64,000 nt of DNA from positions 30,160,196-30,224,195 of the forward strand of contig NC_054873.1 of NCBI RefSeq assembly GCF_018320785.1. Direction: 5' to 3'. The position numbers were made by a program, and so were the translations under genes. Positions 49,201-58,745 of the stretch are shown in pieces. This DNA comes from Cheilinus undulatus. Taxonomy: Eukaryota > Chordata > Actinopteri > Labriformes > Labridae. Every line of letters starts with the position of its first letter. The stretch's first letter is position 1. Under the pieces are notes generated by a model. It was given only the letters and a program-made list of their open reading frames with translations. It did not search any database and had not been told where the DNA came from.

Positions 49201-52200
49201 CAAAAGTTTAATAACACTGTTATGGCTCCAGCATTAATCTATTGAATGTCTCTTGATTAGTTTTCTGTGTTTTCAGGCTGGTGTGAAGGGAAAACTTGGC
49301 CGTCTACTTGGGATTTTTGAGGTAAGCTTGTCTAACCATTAGGGAGAATTGTAATAAATTCTCACTTGGCATATAACACATTATACAGCACTGTTTAAAT
49401 CCTGTATCAGCTTTACTGGTAACCCTACTAACATGCCGAGGATGCCTCTTTAGGCAGCTTACTGCCTGTGAACTTCCAGCTTCCAGCTGATTTATTCTTG
49501 TATGCTCTATAATTAACTTGATGTCTTCACAGTACAGGGGAGCTCTGCATGCTTTGTATTTACATTTATCTTGCATTAAAATGAAGGTGTGTCTTTGCCT
49601 TACAGCACAATCAAGACAGAAAGCACAGAACGTACGTGTACACCCTCATAGTGACAGAGACTCTGGAGGACTGGGAGGAATCTGTCAACATTGGTATGCC
49701 TCTTAAGTTTTCACACAAGTAATGTTAGAAGGAATAACTGACCACTTTAGAGTAATTATACTTTTAAAAGTAATCCATTATATTAACACATTACTGAGAA
49801 AATAAACCCTTAGAGTACCTTTGCGTCACCAAACATTAAAAACCCTTAACTACTCATTCCACCTGTTGGTTATAAAAATGGCACAATTGACACCTGCCTT
49901 TGAATGTGTCAACTCTACCATCATTCTACAGCAGTGGTGGGTAGAGTACACAGTCACAGTACTCAAGCAAAATACCTGTTACTTAACAATAGCAATTACT
50001 CAAGTAGAAGTAAAAGTACCCATAAAAATAAGTACTTGAATAAGAGTAAATAAGTATCTTATTACAAGACTACTCAAGTAGTGAGTAACTTCATGAGCGA
50101 CTTCATTTTGTGCAATTTATTAAAACGTATTGCATCATGACAAACTATTCAGGGGTAGTAATGTAAATTGCACATTGTCATAAATGAAGTATCATAACTT
50201 GCCAAAAGTAAAAGAAATAAAAAACTTAATACATAAAGCAGCAGTCAGATTATGTTTGTTAATCACAATTATGGGATGAAAAATTTAATATAATGAGAAA
50301 AGAACAAACTCTTTCTCTCATAATAGTTATCTTATTTCTACATGGTAATTTTAATCTCACATAAATGAATTTGTACCTTGCAGTTCTTACTTTTTAATCA
50401 CATTATATTCATTTTATCATGTGTTTATGATTTTTGGCTCATATTTATGAAATTAATCTTATAAACTGGCCTCATTTCTGACTTGTTGCCCTTTTTTATT
50501 TAATTTTGACTTTTTAGCTCCAATTTAGGAAGTTTTATCCTGATTATCACTCAACAAATTTGGCCTACTAGCCCCACGTTATAACCATGTTAGGTATAAT
50601 CACTGATATAAGAGATATGCCACACGCACATGATAATGGTATCACTTACGACGTAATGTTAAATAATGCCATGTAAAATCACAATTTTGGCAGAGTTGCA
50701 TAGGTGATTACACACGTGCCATCATTTATTACTGACACAACTCTGTCTTTGCAGTCTGCAAGTTAAACCAGAAATTTTGAACTTATATGTTCAGCTAACT
50801 AGCAGTGTAGTCGTTAGCTTGTTTAGCTTACTTACCATAACATGCTTTCTTTCTGCTGTGAGAGCTCAGCTGAGTGTTAAAAAATACTTAATGAAAATAA
50901 ATTATAGACGAGTGAAATTAGCGACCAGTGCATGCCCAATGTAACCGAGTAGAAGTATCGTTTTTTTCATAATGAATGTGACGGAGTAGGAGTAAAAAGT
51001 TCTCTGCTCATTAACTACCCTCAGAAGTAGGATTAAAAAAAAAAAAAACGACTCAAGTACATGTAACGGAATACATGTAACGTGATTTTTCACGATTTTG
51101 AAGATTAATTTTATAAACTTAGATATGTTTTTCAGGACTGAAATTTGATTGTCATACTAAAAAAACACTAAAATTCAGATTTTTGTGATAACTTTACAGG
51201 GACTTTAAGGTCAATATTTGCTTGAAACTTGTGGATATTTGGTAACTTGGTAATAAAAGCCCTAAGTAAGGGTGCTCTGCTTAGAAGTATTTTTGATGCT
51301 TTTAAAGGGTGAGATTAATATAACAGAGGCCCCAAGAGTTGAGACATTTGCAATATATATAGTGCTTATGAAATTTATTAGACCACCCTAACCCTAACCA
51401 AAGTAAGGTTTATGCTACAGCTACCCTAAATTAACAGCACTGGTAATTATCAAAATCATTTTTTATGTTTCTGCAATGGTTAATACATCAATATGTACAA
51501 GCTCTTTAACCAAATTATCATTGTTATCCATGAATTTTCAAATTTACTGATTTACAAAACACCTGAAAAAATAGTAAAGCACATTAATATTTCTTGATTA
51601 ATATGTCCAATTATAGTTATTTACTTGCATTCCTGAAGAGAAAAATGAGTTTTAGTGGTTGAATGTTATGCTTGATTAATTTCTGACTTGTCAGAGAAGC
51701 CCAGTGAGCCAGCTCAAATTTGTGTGAATTCAGTTTGAAATCCCTCATTCCTTTTCAAAATGGTAAAACGTGGAGAGCTCACTGAAAATGAAAGAGTCCG
51801 TATCAAAGCACTTCATGATGCTGGATGGTCTTTGAGACAAATATGACAGGTGGTCTAATAAATTTTTTAAGCACTGTATGTCAGGCCTCTCAAGCTTTGA
51901 ACTGAAATGCCTATAAGGTTGTCAAAATCTTTCATAATTTGCTACTTATTAATCATGTTTCAAAACAATTAAGTCTGTATTATTATAATTGTTGATAGTA
52001 AGGAAAAATACTAAAGCTTTTTAACTTTTACATTTAACATCTATTTTAAAGGTGCGTTAAAGAGGAATGAAAGAATAAAAATCGGCAGGCAAACTCTTGC
52101 ACACTGTCTACATCAATGCAGTTCTGTAGTTAAAACAGTACACATTAGTTTCCTGTAGTTTATGATAATTGAAAACAAGATATTACCCATTATTAGGTCT

Positions 52201-55200
52201 TGTGGACTTCCATCTGTTGTTATGGCTCCAAAACAGATATAAATATTTATTTTGTTTTATTTTTTTTTCTAAATTTTGATGTAAGGTAGAATTTTGTTCT
52301 ACAAACAAGGACAGGGATGCTCCAACTTTCTTGTGTGCATCCTTAAGATTTAATAAATGTGTATTTCCTAACTAATTGAACACTTGAAGAGCTCAATATA
52401 AGTATTATATATCATGAAAAGTTTAAATATGCATTTTCCCTTTTCTTGCATTCGTTTTTCTTTTTTTTTGAGAAGCAGTTTTTGGTTTTCAATAGCGTAA
52501 AAACATACAACAAAATCCCAGATTACCATGACAATATAGACCTAAATCAAACATTCATACATATCAGATCATTGTTCTGATCATGTTGTTTCTGTCATAC
52601 AGAGGACATTTTAACCCTTTAAACAAATTCAGTAGATTTGTTTTTATATTCTCACTATTTTGTTACATCTGATCTAGTCATTCTTGTCTTTTGCAATGAG
52701 CATTTTCAGTGTTTTATTGATCAAAATAATCAGTAATAAATGAACAAAAGTTTCCCTGGATACTTAAAAAGTCAGATGTGAGCTATTTCTCACTATCCTG
52801 GATAAAAAAAAAATCTGCATTATTTATACAGTTCATGTGCAGAAATAGAGGTAATTCTGTTCAGAAGAGGGAGGAATGTTTGCTGTGCCCAGTTGTTTTC
52901 CAGTTATCGTCGCTCACCATGGCCCCCTCCTTACTTGTCCTCTCCTGCTCTGAGTGAGGACTGTGACTGAGTGGAAAGAGCTCACCGCTAGCTCAAATGA
53001 GTCTTGTGGTGGTACGCTTCAGGGTGTAAACACGTCCCACACCCCTTCTGATAACCACAGGCCACGCCGAATTCCTTTCCCAAACGGCCACCATCTCCTC
53101 CCATTGGAATTGAACAGGAGGAGACGATGGGTTTACAGTAATGTATAAATAACTCCCAACTGAAGTTTTACTGGATGGATTATTTTTGTGGAAGGTTTGG
53201 TGACACATAAACACAAACAGAAGTAGGTCAGGAATGTCATTTTCCATCTGGACTTTGGTGTTGCAGTCTGGTGAAGTAACAGAATAGACAGCAGTGCAAG
53301 ACAAACCTTCGATCATTTTAGAGCAAAGACATCACTCCTTTAAAGACCAGAATGAATTTGGGGCGCTGATAGCCAAGTGCAGTGGCTCTCAACTGGTGGG
53401 TCATGAGTGTATGTGGATGGTAGAGTGTAACTGAAAGCAGGGATGTATTCAACTAGGTGACTACAAAATTGATTGTCTTCCCTCCATAATTGGTCAGTTA
53501 AATAAATGATTCATTTCAATCATTTCAAGCTGTAATACAGCCACACACTACTAGCCAAGGCTGTACCTCTGGTTAATGGGACCCCTCACAGATGTCATCT
53601 CACAGAAGCAGAACAATTTGACAATATTTTAATCTGAAAAATGTAGTAAAGTTGAAATAAAATACAACTACTTGTCTACATCAGTGCGTCACCCCATTCA
53701 GCACTCAGACAGTGGGTGATGCAGGTTTTGTGCTGGTGTTTTGGTTTAACAAGTTACCATGCTAACTGGAGACTTTCAGACAGAAGTGTTTGTTATTGTT
53801 GTAGGTACAACAATGTTAAAAAATCCTTTTGAATCTTCATTTGTGTACTTTTGTGGTAAAATGTCAAAATATACTTATCACATACAGTAAAGTCATGTGC
53901 ATAAGTTTTAGGCATGTAGGGTGCAAAGGATTCAAAATGGGCCCAGTGTGCCACAATCCAGTGCTGGAGAGGTGGGGGTAGTGGCTGTAGTCAAGCTTGA
54001 CACATTTTGACAGGCATGTGTGTTGCTTGGCTGCCAAGGTCAAGTTCGATGGTATGTTTTTTTGTCTTGGCCTTTGCACACGTGGGAATACACACAGAAA
54101 GTGCTGGCAGTGTTTGGACTCTTGGGACATCCACAACCAGGGGCTCATGGCCACAGGATCAGGAGAGCCACATCCATTTCCTGGGAGGGGTGTAGTTGGG
54201 GGAGGAGTCAGACAGCCCATAAAAGTTTAAAGCCACGGACACAGAAACACCTCATTCTGAGCAGGGCTGAAACAGAGGGGTTTTTAGACATACAGCAATC
54301 CAATACTGGAGGGTTTTTTCAGCAGACTTCACAGGTATGTTCTTGGGACCTCTGAAACCAATTTAAACTTTTATTAAAAGGGTAAGATATGTAACCTTTA
54401 ACATGTGGACTCTAGATTTTTCAACAAATTATTTTTCCATGCCCCTGGTAATATTCGGACAGATCAAGAAGGGTGCCCAGGGTTGTGTCAGTCCTCCCTC
54501 CCGCCTGATGGTGCCCTCAGGCAGCTTACTTGCCAAATCTATGCCTACTTCAGCCTCAGTTTTTAGCATAAACATGCCTAAAAGTTCTGCGCAGTACTGT
54601 ATATATTTTAATGAAAAGCTGAACAAGGAGGAATTTGAGAGGACTTGTGTTTTTTACCATTTGATGTAACTGTGACAACCACTGGACTTGAGATATGGGA
54701 ACATATGCTGGTTCAGAACTTCAACCCTGGCTCCTGCCTCCTGGTGGCCATCATCCAGGCCTGCACCACGCCCATGCCCTGTCTCTCCAGGTATCCTTCC
54801 AGCTGACTCCTCCAGTATGTGGCTGGCCCTGATGTCTGGACCAGCCCACTGGAACCTGTGCACCCACCCTGCAGTTAGCTGGATCAGGTGTGGGAAAGCA
54901 CACAAGGTGCCTGTAGAAGCCACTGGTGTGAGAGGTGTGCTGACTGAAAGTCCCCAGTTAATATAGCTTGTTAGACCATAATACTGGCTGTTAAGAGTTG
55001 GTTTACAACAGCGCACTACTGTTAGACAGCCCAAAAATGTTAATCTGGGCCTTACTTTTCTTGTTTTGCACATCTTGTATTGGTTGTTGTGTGTTCTTTA
55101 GCTAATTGATGTGATGTTTTGTGGCAGAATGCAACATGGTTGCAAAGAGCCACATGTTCCTGTGGCTTTTAAAATAACCATCAATTTTATTCCTGAAGAA

Positions 55201-55797
55201 TGTGATGACATTGCTTCAAATAACAAGACATAGTATGGTTTCAGTATGGTTCCACACTGTTTAGTTGTGCTGAACTAACTCTAATCTGTTTTGACTCTTT
55301 TAACTTTGCTTTTTCTTACCTTTAGACTAAAGTTAAATAGTCTAAATTAAAAAATTTGTTTAGTTGGACAGGGAGATGAGCACAAGGAACATCCCCAATT
55401 TTTTAGTTCAAATGGTTGCAAAGCAAACAACTTCTGTGACAACTTTTCAGTGACTCCAAGAACTTGAAAACCACCAGGTCAATTGGCTGTTATATTTCAT
55501 AAATGTTAAATTTTAAGTGTCATGGGGAAAAACATCAACCTTGTGTTCTTTTCTTTCGCTGATTGTCTCACAGGTAGGAAGAGGATGTGGTTCAAAGTGG
55601 ACGAAGCCATCAGAGTGCTGCAGAGCCACAAGCCTGACCACGCAGAGTACCTACGCACACTCACAAACACCTGCAATCCCATTCGCAGTCCTGTTTGCAG
55701 CCCGACCAATGGTAACACCCCAAGCTCCCATGTGATGGACAACAACACACCTCACTATGTTATGCACTCCAGCGGCTCAGATCTAGTCAACAGATAG
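37164..55797 (+). CDS. nudt4: nudt4: diphosphoinositol polyphosphate phosphohydrolase 2 (DIPP2), complete
   Basis: Nudix hydrolase that removes the beta-phosphate of inositol pyrophosphates (PP-InsP5, InsP8) and also hydrolyses diadenosine polyphosphates, in the cytosol. Five coding exons: 37164-37262, 45656-45766, 49277-49321, 49606-49693 and 55574-55797; in phase, 188 residues. It starts MMKFKPNQTRTYD, the NUDT4 start (NUDT3 differs). The Nudix box spans residues 51-73: GGMEPEEEP then REXXEE at 65-70 and Gly72; the catalytic Glu66, Glu69 and Glu70 are present. Residue 67 is Thr where the box expects a bulky aliphatic residue (Val in human). Downstream are KGKLGRLLGIFE, DRKHRTYVYTL and RKRMWFKVDEAIRVLQSHKP. 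The tail is longer than human (Thr/Asn/Ser-rich). Introns 1 and 4 are large and hold transposons. Chosen over nudt3 because of the MMKFKPNQTRTYD start; the NUDT3 alternative is less likely. Confidence 0.95.
37263..45655 (+). other. nudt4: nudt4 intron 1
   Basis: 8.4-kb AT-rich intron. Recognised content: dispersed repeat family A copy 3 (43740-44265) and a weak repeat-like stretch at about 45050-45210 (ggtgggtcaggacc...). A candidate atggcggcgaaag followed by gtaagg at 39684 looks like a start exon but has no supporting partner. Confidence 0.5.
43740..44265. repeat. Dispersed repeat family A (copy 3)
   Basis: Paired ends tttgcaagatgggtttgcc and ggcaaatccatctgctttg at 44194-44257 form an inverted pair; the internal ccaatcagag block at about 43790 is shared with 35590-36065. 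No coding content. Confidence 0.5.
45656..45766 (+). CDS. nudt4: nudt4 exon 2 (Nudix box)
   Basis: Acceptor tctttggaag, donor gtgaga. Encodes VLLVSSSRHPDQWIVPGGGM and the Nudix helix up to RETYEE. Confidence 0.96.
46724..46862. repeat. Dispersed repeat family B (copy 2)
   Basis: Begins tatgtcacgtgttttgttgc and follows the same block order as 785-900, with many substitutions. Confidence 0.7.
48684..48734 (+). ncRNA. Perfect 19-bp-arm hairpin (candidate small-RNA precursor)
   Basis: AGGAAAATACAGAGAGGCA (48684-48702), a 13-base loop (48703-48715), then its exact complement (48716-48734). Adjacent tgc and gca could extend the stem across a two-base bulge. It lies on the transcribed strand of nudt4 intron 2. 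The geometry is compatible with a pre-miRNA, but a recent inverted duplication is equally possible. No miRNA family was recognised. Confidence 0.35.
49277..49321 (+). CDS. nudt4: nudt4 exon 3
   Basis: 45-base exon; acceptor gttttcag, donor gtaagc. Encodes AGVKGKLGRLLGIFE, finishing the Nudix box. Confidence 0.95.
49606..49693 (+). CDS. nudt4: nudt4 exon 4
   Basis: Acceptor gccttacag, donor gtatgc. Encodes HNQDRKHRTYVYTLIVTETL to SVNI plus one base. The first residue, His, is an extra residue relative to the shorter human form (see findings). Confidence 0.94.
49932..51085. mobile_element. hAT-like non-autonomous element (right end degraded)
   Basis: Left end cagtggtgggtagagtac followed by actcaagtag/aagtaaaagtac words, and a right part with ggagtaggagtaaaaagt and ctcaagtacatgtaacg. 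This pattern is typical of a very common fish hAT-type MITE. The expected closing ccaccactg is absent, so the right border is approximate. Confidence 0.6.
51360..51876 (+). mobile_element. TA-flanked Tc1/mariner-like miniature element
   Basis: Inverted ends: left tagtgcttatgaaatttatt followed by agaccacc, right the inverse of cagtgcttaaaaaatttatt followed by agaccacc. TA flanks both ends (51358-51359, 51877-51878). A 28-codon frame from ATG at 51760 (MVKRGELTENERVRIKALHD then AGWSLRQI) matches the first helix-turn-helix of Tc1/mariner transposases and stops at 51846, right before the end repeat. Confidence 0.85.
53885..54599. mobile_element. TA-flanked mariner-type non-autonomous element
   Basis: Left end cagtaaagtcatgtgcataa then gttttaggcatgt; the right end, reversed, reads cagtactgcgcagaactttt then aggcatgtt. 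TA at 53883-53884 and 54600-54601. No transposase. Its middle contains a partial copy of the TTAA element (54192-54401). Confidence 0.75.
54192..54401 (+). repeat. Truncated copy of the TTAA-flanked element
   Basis: About 210 bp resembling 57882-58094 along its length (gtagt--ggaggagtcagacagc; tttttagacat; ccaatactggag) and ending ctTTAA like the full copy. The left part is missing. Confidence 0.75.
54690..54965. other. GC-richer block of unknown nature
   Basis: About 275 bases clearly richer in G+C than the surrounding intron, with open frames on both strands but no recognisable protein and no splice support. It may be an old repeat or a regulatory element; I cannot tell. Confidence 0.3.
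55574..55797 (+). CDS. nudt4: nudt4 exon 5 (C-terminus and stop)
   Basis: Acceptor gtctcacag; encodes RKRMWFKVDEAIRVLQSHKP then a divergent tail ending SSGSDLVNR; tag at 55795-55797. Confidence 0.94.
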
Positions 55798-57251
55798 GAT
55801 CGTCACCACCAGCGAGCAAGTGCTGTAAGAGGAGATGAATATGGACACTCAGAGACTTCTGCATTGATTGCGTCATTAGCACAGCCTCCAACAATATGGA
55901 CGTCTTTGAAGATGACATGAAACCATTTTTAAGTGGGCTTGAAGAGTGCCGAAATGTTTTCTGGGCATAATTAAGATACTATGTTTTTTTTAACAAACAA
56001 AACCAGCTATCATCCAAGTCAAACAGATGAAGGATTTTTTTTTTGTGTTGCTCATTGAAGTTCCCTTTTTTGAATATCATTGTACCATGTTTTTTGTGGT
56101 TTCCTGGGGAGCAACACTGGGAAGGGTTTTGTTTTTAAAGGAAGTTATTTCCTAATAGTGACTCAGTGCCAAATAATGCTCTTCAGTGAGCCATTTTGAA
56201 AAGGAGTGGCAGCATTTGTAAATTGTTACAACTCTTTTTGAGAGTAAAACTCTGTTTTTTCAGAAGACAGCTGAAACAAGAGGAAACAGCATTACTCCTT
56301 TAATTATGGCTGTATAGTGCACACATGTAAGTGCTAATCACTGGTAACCGACAAAGACTCTGACCGCTATAAGGAAATTGAGAATTACAGTATTTAGCCC
56401 TTTCTCAAACACTTTTATTTGTGAATTTATGTCAGTTGTGCCAGTATCAGTTGAATGCAAATCAACATGAAAGGATATTTATCAACTACCAACGTGAAAC
56501 TTTGCTAGTGTGCCAGAAAAATGCAGTATGCAAAACTACAAAACACTGCACCATATCAGTAATAATATATTCTTCTAAGCTACCTGTTATTTTTAGGGCT
56601 GTTTTAAGATTATTTTTTTTAAATCCAATTCATCTCAGAAATTCAGTAGTTCATTACAATTAATCAAACCCTTTTTATCACAGTTTGAAACTCCACCATT
56701 TTGAATTCAAAACTGTTTAAGTATCCCTTTGGATTTTTCTACTGCCTCAAACTAAACTTAACTTAAGGGTTGTTGAATTCCTGTTTTGACACAGACCTGC
56801 TTTTATATGTAGATGGAAGATTTTAACATGAACTTTATCACAGAAAAGGGGGCTTGTTATGTATCTGAAAGGAAATGAGGGGACAGTGAAAAGGTAAGTC
56901 TTTGATAGCACAATGTGCAATTGTGCTGTACGTGACTTTTAAAGTGAAATGAGGCCTTAAGGAGCAGTAGGAGGCTTATTTTTCATCACTGTGGCTCCAG
57001 AGATGCTACAGCAGTTTAACAAAAGTGTATTGAAAGGGACAATAAAGCATGAGATTAGTGTACTCATTGTGGGCCTTGATAAATTGCGATTAGCTCTTTT
57101 AATCTTGACAGCCCTAGTTATTTTTAAGGTGAATTTGAAATATGATGGCTAATTGGTGACAAACAGTGTTAGTAAGGCTTTTTTTTTTTTAGGAAGGGCA
57201 AAGTGTTGGAGTCTGATTCTTTTACGTGCCTTTGTAAACAGTTTTTTTTAA

Positions 57252-58090
57252 AGGTCACATATTATGCAAAATACACTTTTTCAGGCTTTTCTAACAAAAT
57301 TATCTGCCCCTTGCCTGTCTACAATCCCTACTAGAATCAGAACCCCCCTTCTCTTTTTCCACCTCTCAGAAAATGTGTGCTAAACAAGCTGTTCTTAGAT
57401 TTTCCCCTCATGATGTCATGTAGGGAGTTAGCACTGCCCCAGGTTTGGTTGGCCCTCCCTGCTTGGAAGAAAGTTCCACCCTTCTTTCCAACCAGGAGAG
57501 CCACATCTATTAAGCCCATAGACTGTAAAAAGAATTGGACAAAGCCTATGTGACGTCAGCCGTTTGATTACAATAGGCAGACTCAAACAGCTTTTGAAGC
57601 CAATCCGTGGCGGCCTCCACATTGAAATCACTGTCTCAACCGAACTTTGGATCAACCTAACAGCCTGCCCACTAACTAACAATTGTGCTCCAAAATTTCA
57701 TCCCCCACCCCCATACAGTGAGAGGTCATGAAGACATTAGCTAATGAGACACGTTTGGTTTTTGAACGAGGCTGTGAACCAGTTTATTTCCAGTGTAAAA
57801 AACAGCTGTGTTCATGCAGCCAGCCTTAAGTGTACACTGGCAGTATTGCAATTTTTTCACTTCCACATAGGCTTCATGTTTGTAGTCAGGAGGTGGAGTC
57901 AGACAGCTCATTTACATTTAAAGTTACAGACACATTAACAGCTCATTTTGAGCATGGCTAAAATACAGGGATTTTTAGACATGCAAAAATCCAATACTGG
58001 AGTGTTTTTTCAGCAACAAACTTCATGGGCATGTTTTTTGGGACCCCTGAGATATATAAACTTGTCTTAAAGGGGTAAAATATGTGATCT
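57252..58090. mobile_element. TTAA-flanked non-autonomous DNA element
   Basis: TTAA at 57248-57251 and 58091-58094. Left end aggtcacatattatgc; right end reversed agatcacatattttac. About 840 bp, no transposase. TTAA duplications fit piggyBac or Kolobok-type elements; superfamily not decided. Confidence 0.75.
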
Positions 58091-58472
58091 TTAAATTGAT
58101 AGACAATGTGCCTCATAAAACGTCTTACAAACTGCCTTAATTGCTGTGAAACCAGTCTTTTACTTAACAGCTGTGGTACATATAAACATATGTTATTAAG
58201 AAAGAATTGAATGTACAGTATTTATTATGTCTTGACTGGTTTTATTTATGTGGGAGAGATTGCCTCTCCTACTATAAGCAGGGAACTAAGAGAAGCAGTT
58301 CAACAAACATATGCAAGGATTGTTGTCAACATTCAAGAAAGGGAGAGATACATTCTTTGTATTGATTATCATTGACTCGTGCCTGAAGGACAAGGCATAG
58401 ATCAATGATTAACCTTTATATTGTTTTTATGCATGTGTGAATGGGTATTCTGCTGTTTAGCATCATAATGTA

Positions 58473-58490
58473 AATAAACCATAAAATAAA
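58473..58490 (+). terminator. nudt4: Tandem polyadenylation signals before eea1
   Basis: Two AATAAA hexamers seven bases apart; the last consensus signals on this strand before the eea1 start at 58722. Confidence 0.5.
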
Positions 58491-58721
58491 AAGTCGTCAT
58501 TGACGCTCATTGTCCCCTTTGTATTTCTGTTTTATTTTATCTTTTTTCCCCCAGTTGAACAATATTAATTTAATTTTAGCCATACTCTGTACTCCTCAAC
58601 ATCCCCTTGATGACCCGCCCATCCGCCGCCACTGCCTGAGCCTGGTCAGGTGTTCGTTTTCCAGCGACATAAACTTTCCATTTGGAAAACTGATTTGATT
58701 TCCTGACCGGACAAACACGCC

Positions 58722-58745
58722 ATGCTACGGAGGATACTTCAAATG
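58722..58745 (+). CDS. eea1: eea1 exon 1 (coding part)
   Basis: 24 bases, MLRRILQM, start context cacgccatgc; donor gtaagc at 58746. Confidence 0.92.

Larger units (their letters stand above)
45767..49276 (+). other. nudt4: nudt4 intron 2 with repeat and hairpin
   Basis: 3.5-kb intron containing dispersed repeat family B (46724-46862), a possible hAT-like tail (about 47180-47216) and the perfect hairpin at 48684-48734. The rest is AT-rich. Confidence 0.55.
49694..55573 (+). other. nudt4: nudt4 intron 4, transposon-rich
   Basis: 5.9-kb intron with a hAT-like element (about 49932-51085), two TA-flanked mariner/Tc1-type elements (51360-51876 and 53885-54599) and a GC-richer block (about 54690-54965). 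Remaining sequence is AT-rich. Confidence 0.65.
55798..58510 (+). other. nudt4: nudt4 3' UTR and downstream region
   Basis: AATAAA at 58473-58478 and 58485-58490 would end a 2.7-kb 3' UTR. The TTAA element (57252-58090) lies inside. No earlier consensus AATAAA was pursued, so an earlier end is possible. No coding frame supported. Confidence 0.4.

Noticed and set aside
51385-51400. Telomere-like ccctaaccctaacc motif
   Set aside because: Only two units and located at the end repeat of a miniature transposon; not an interstitial telomere tract.
53864-54355. Overlapping open frames on both strands near 54000-54350
   Set aside because: They fall inside the TA-flanked element and its nested repeat fragment; composition explains them.
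54654-55073. 139-codon minus-strand open frame in nudt4 intron 4
   Set aside because: It lies in the GC-richer block where stops are rare; no recognisable domain and no splice support.
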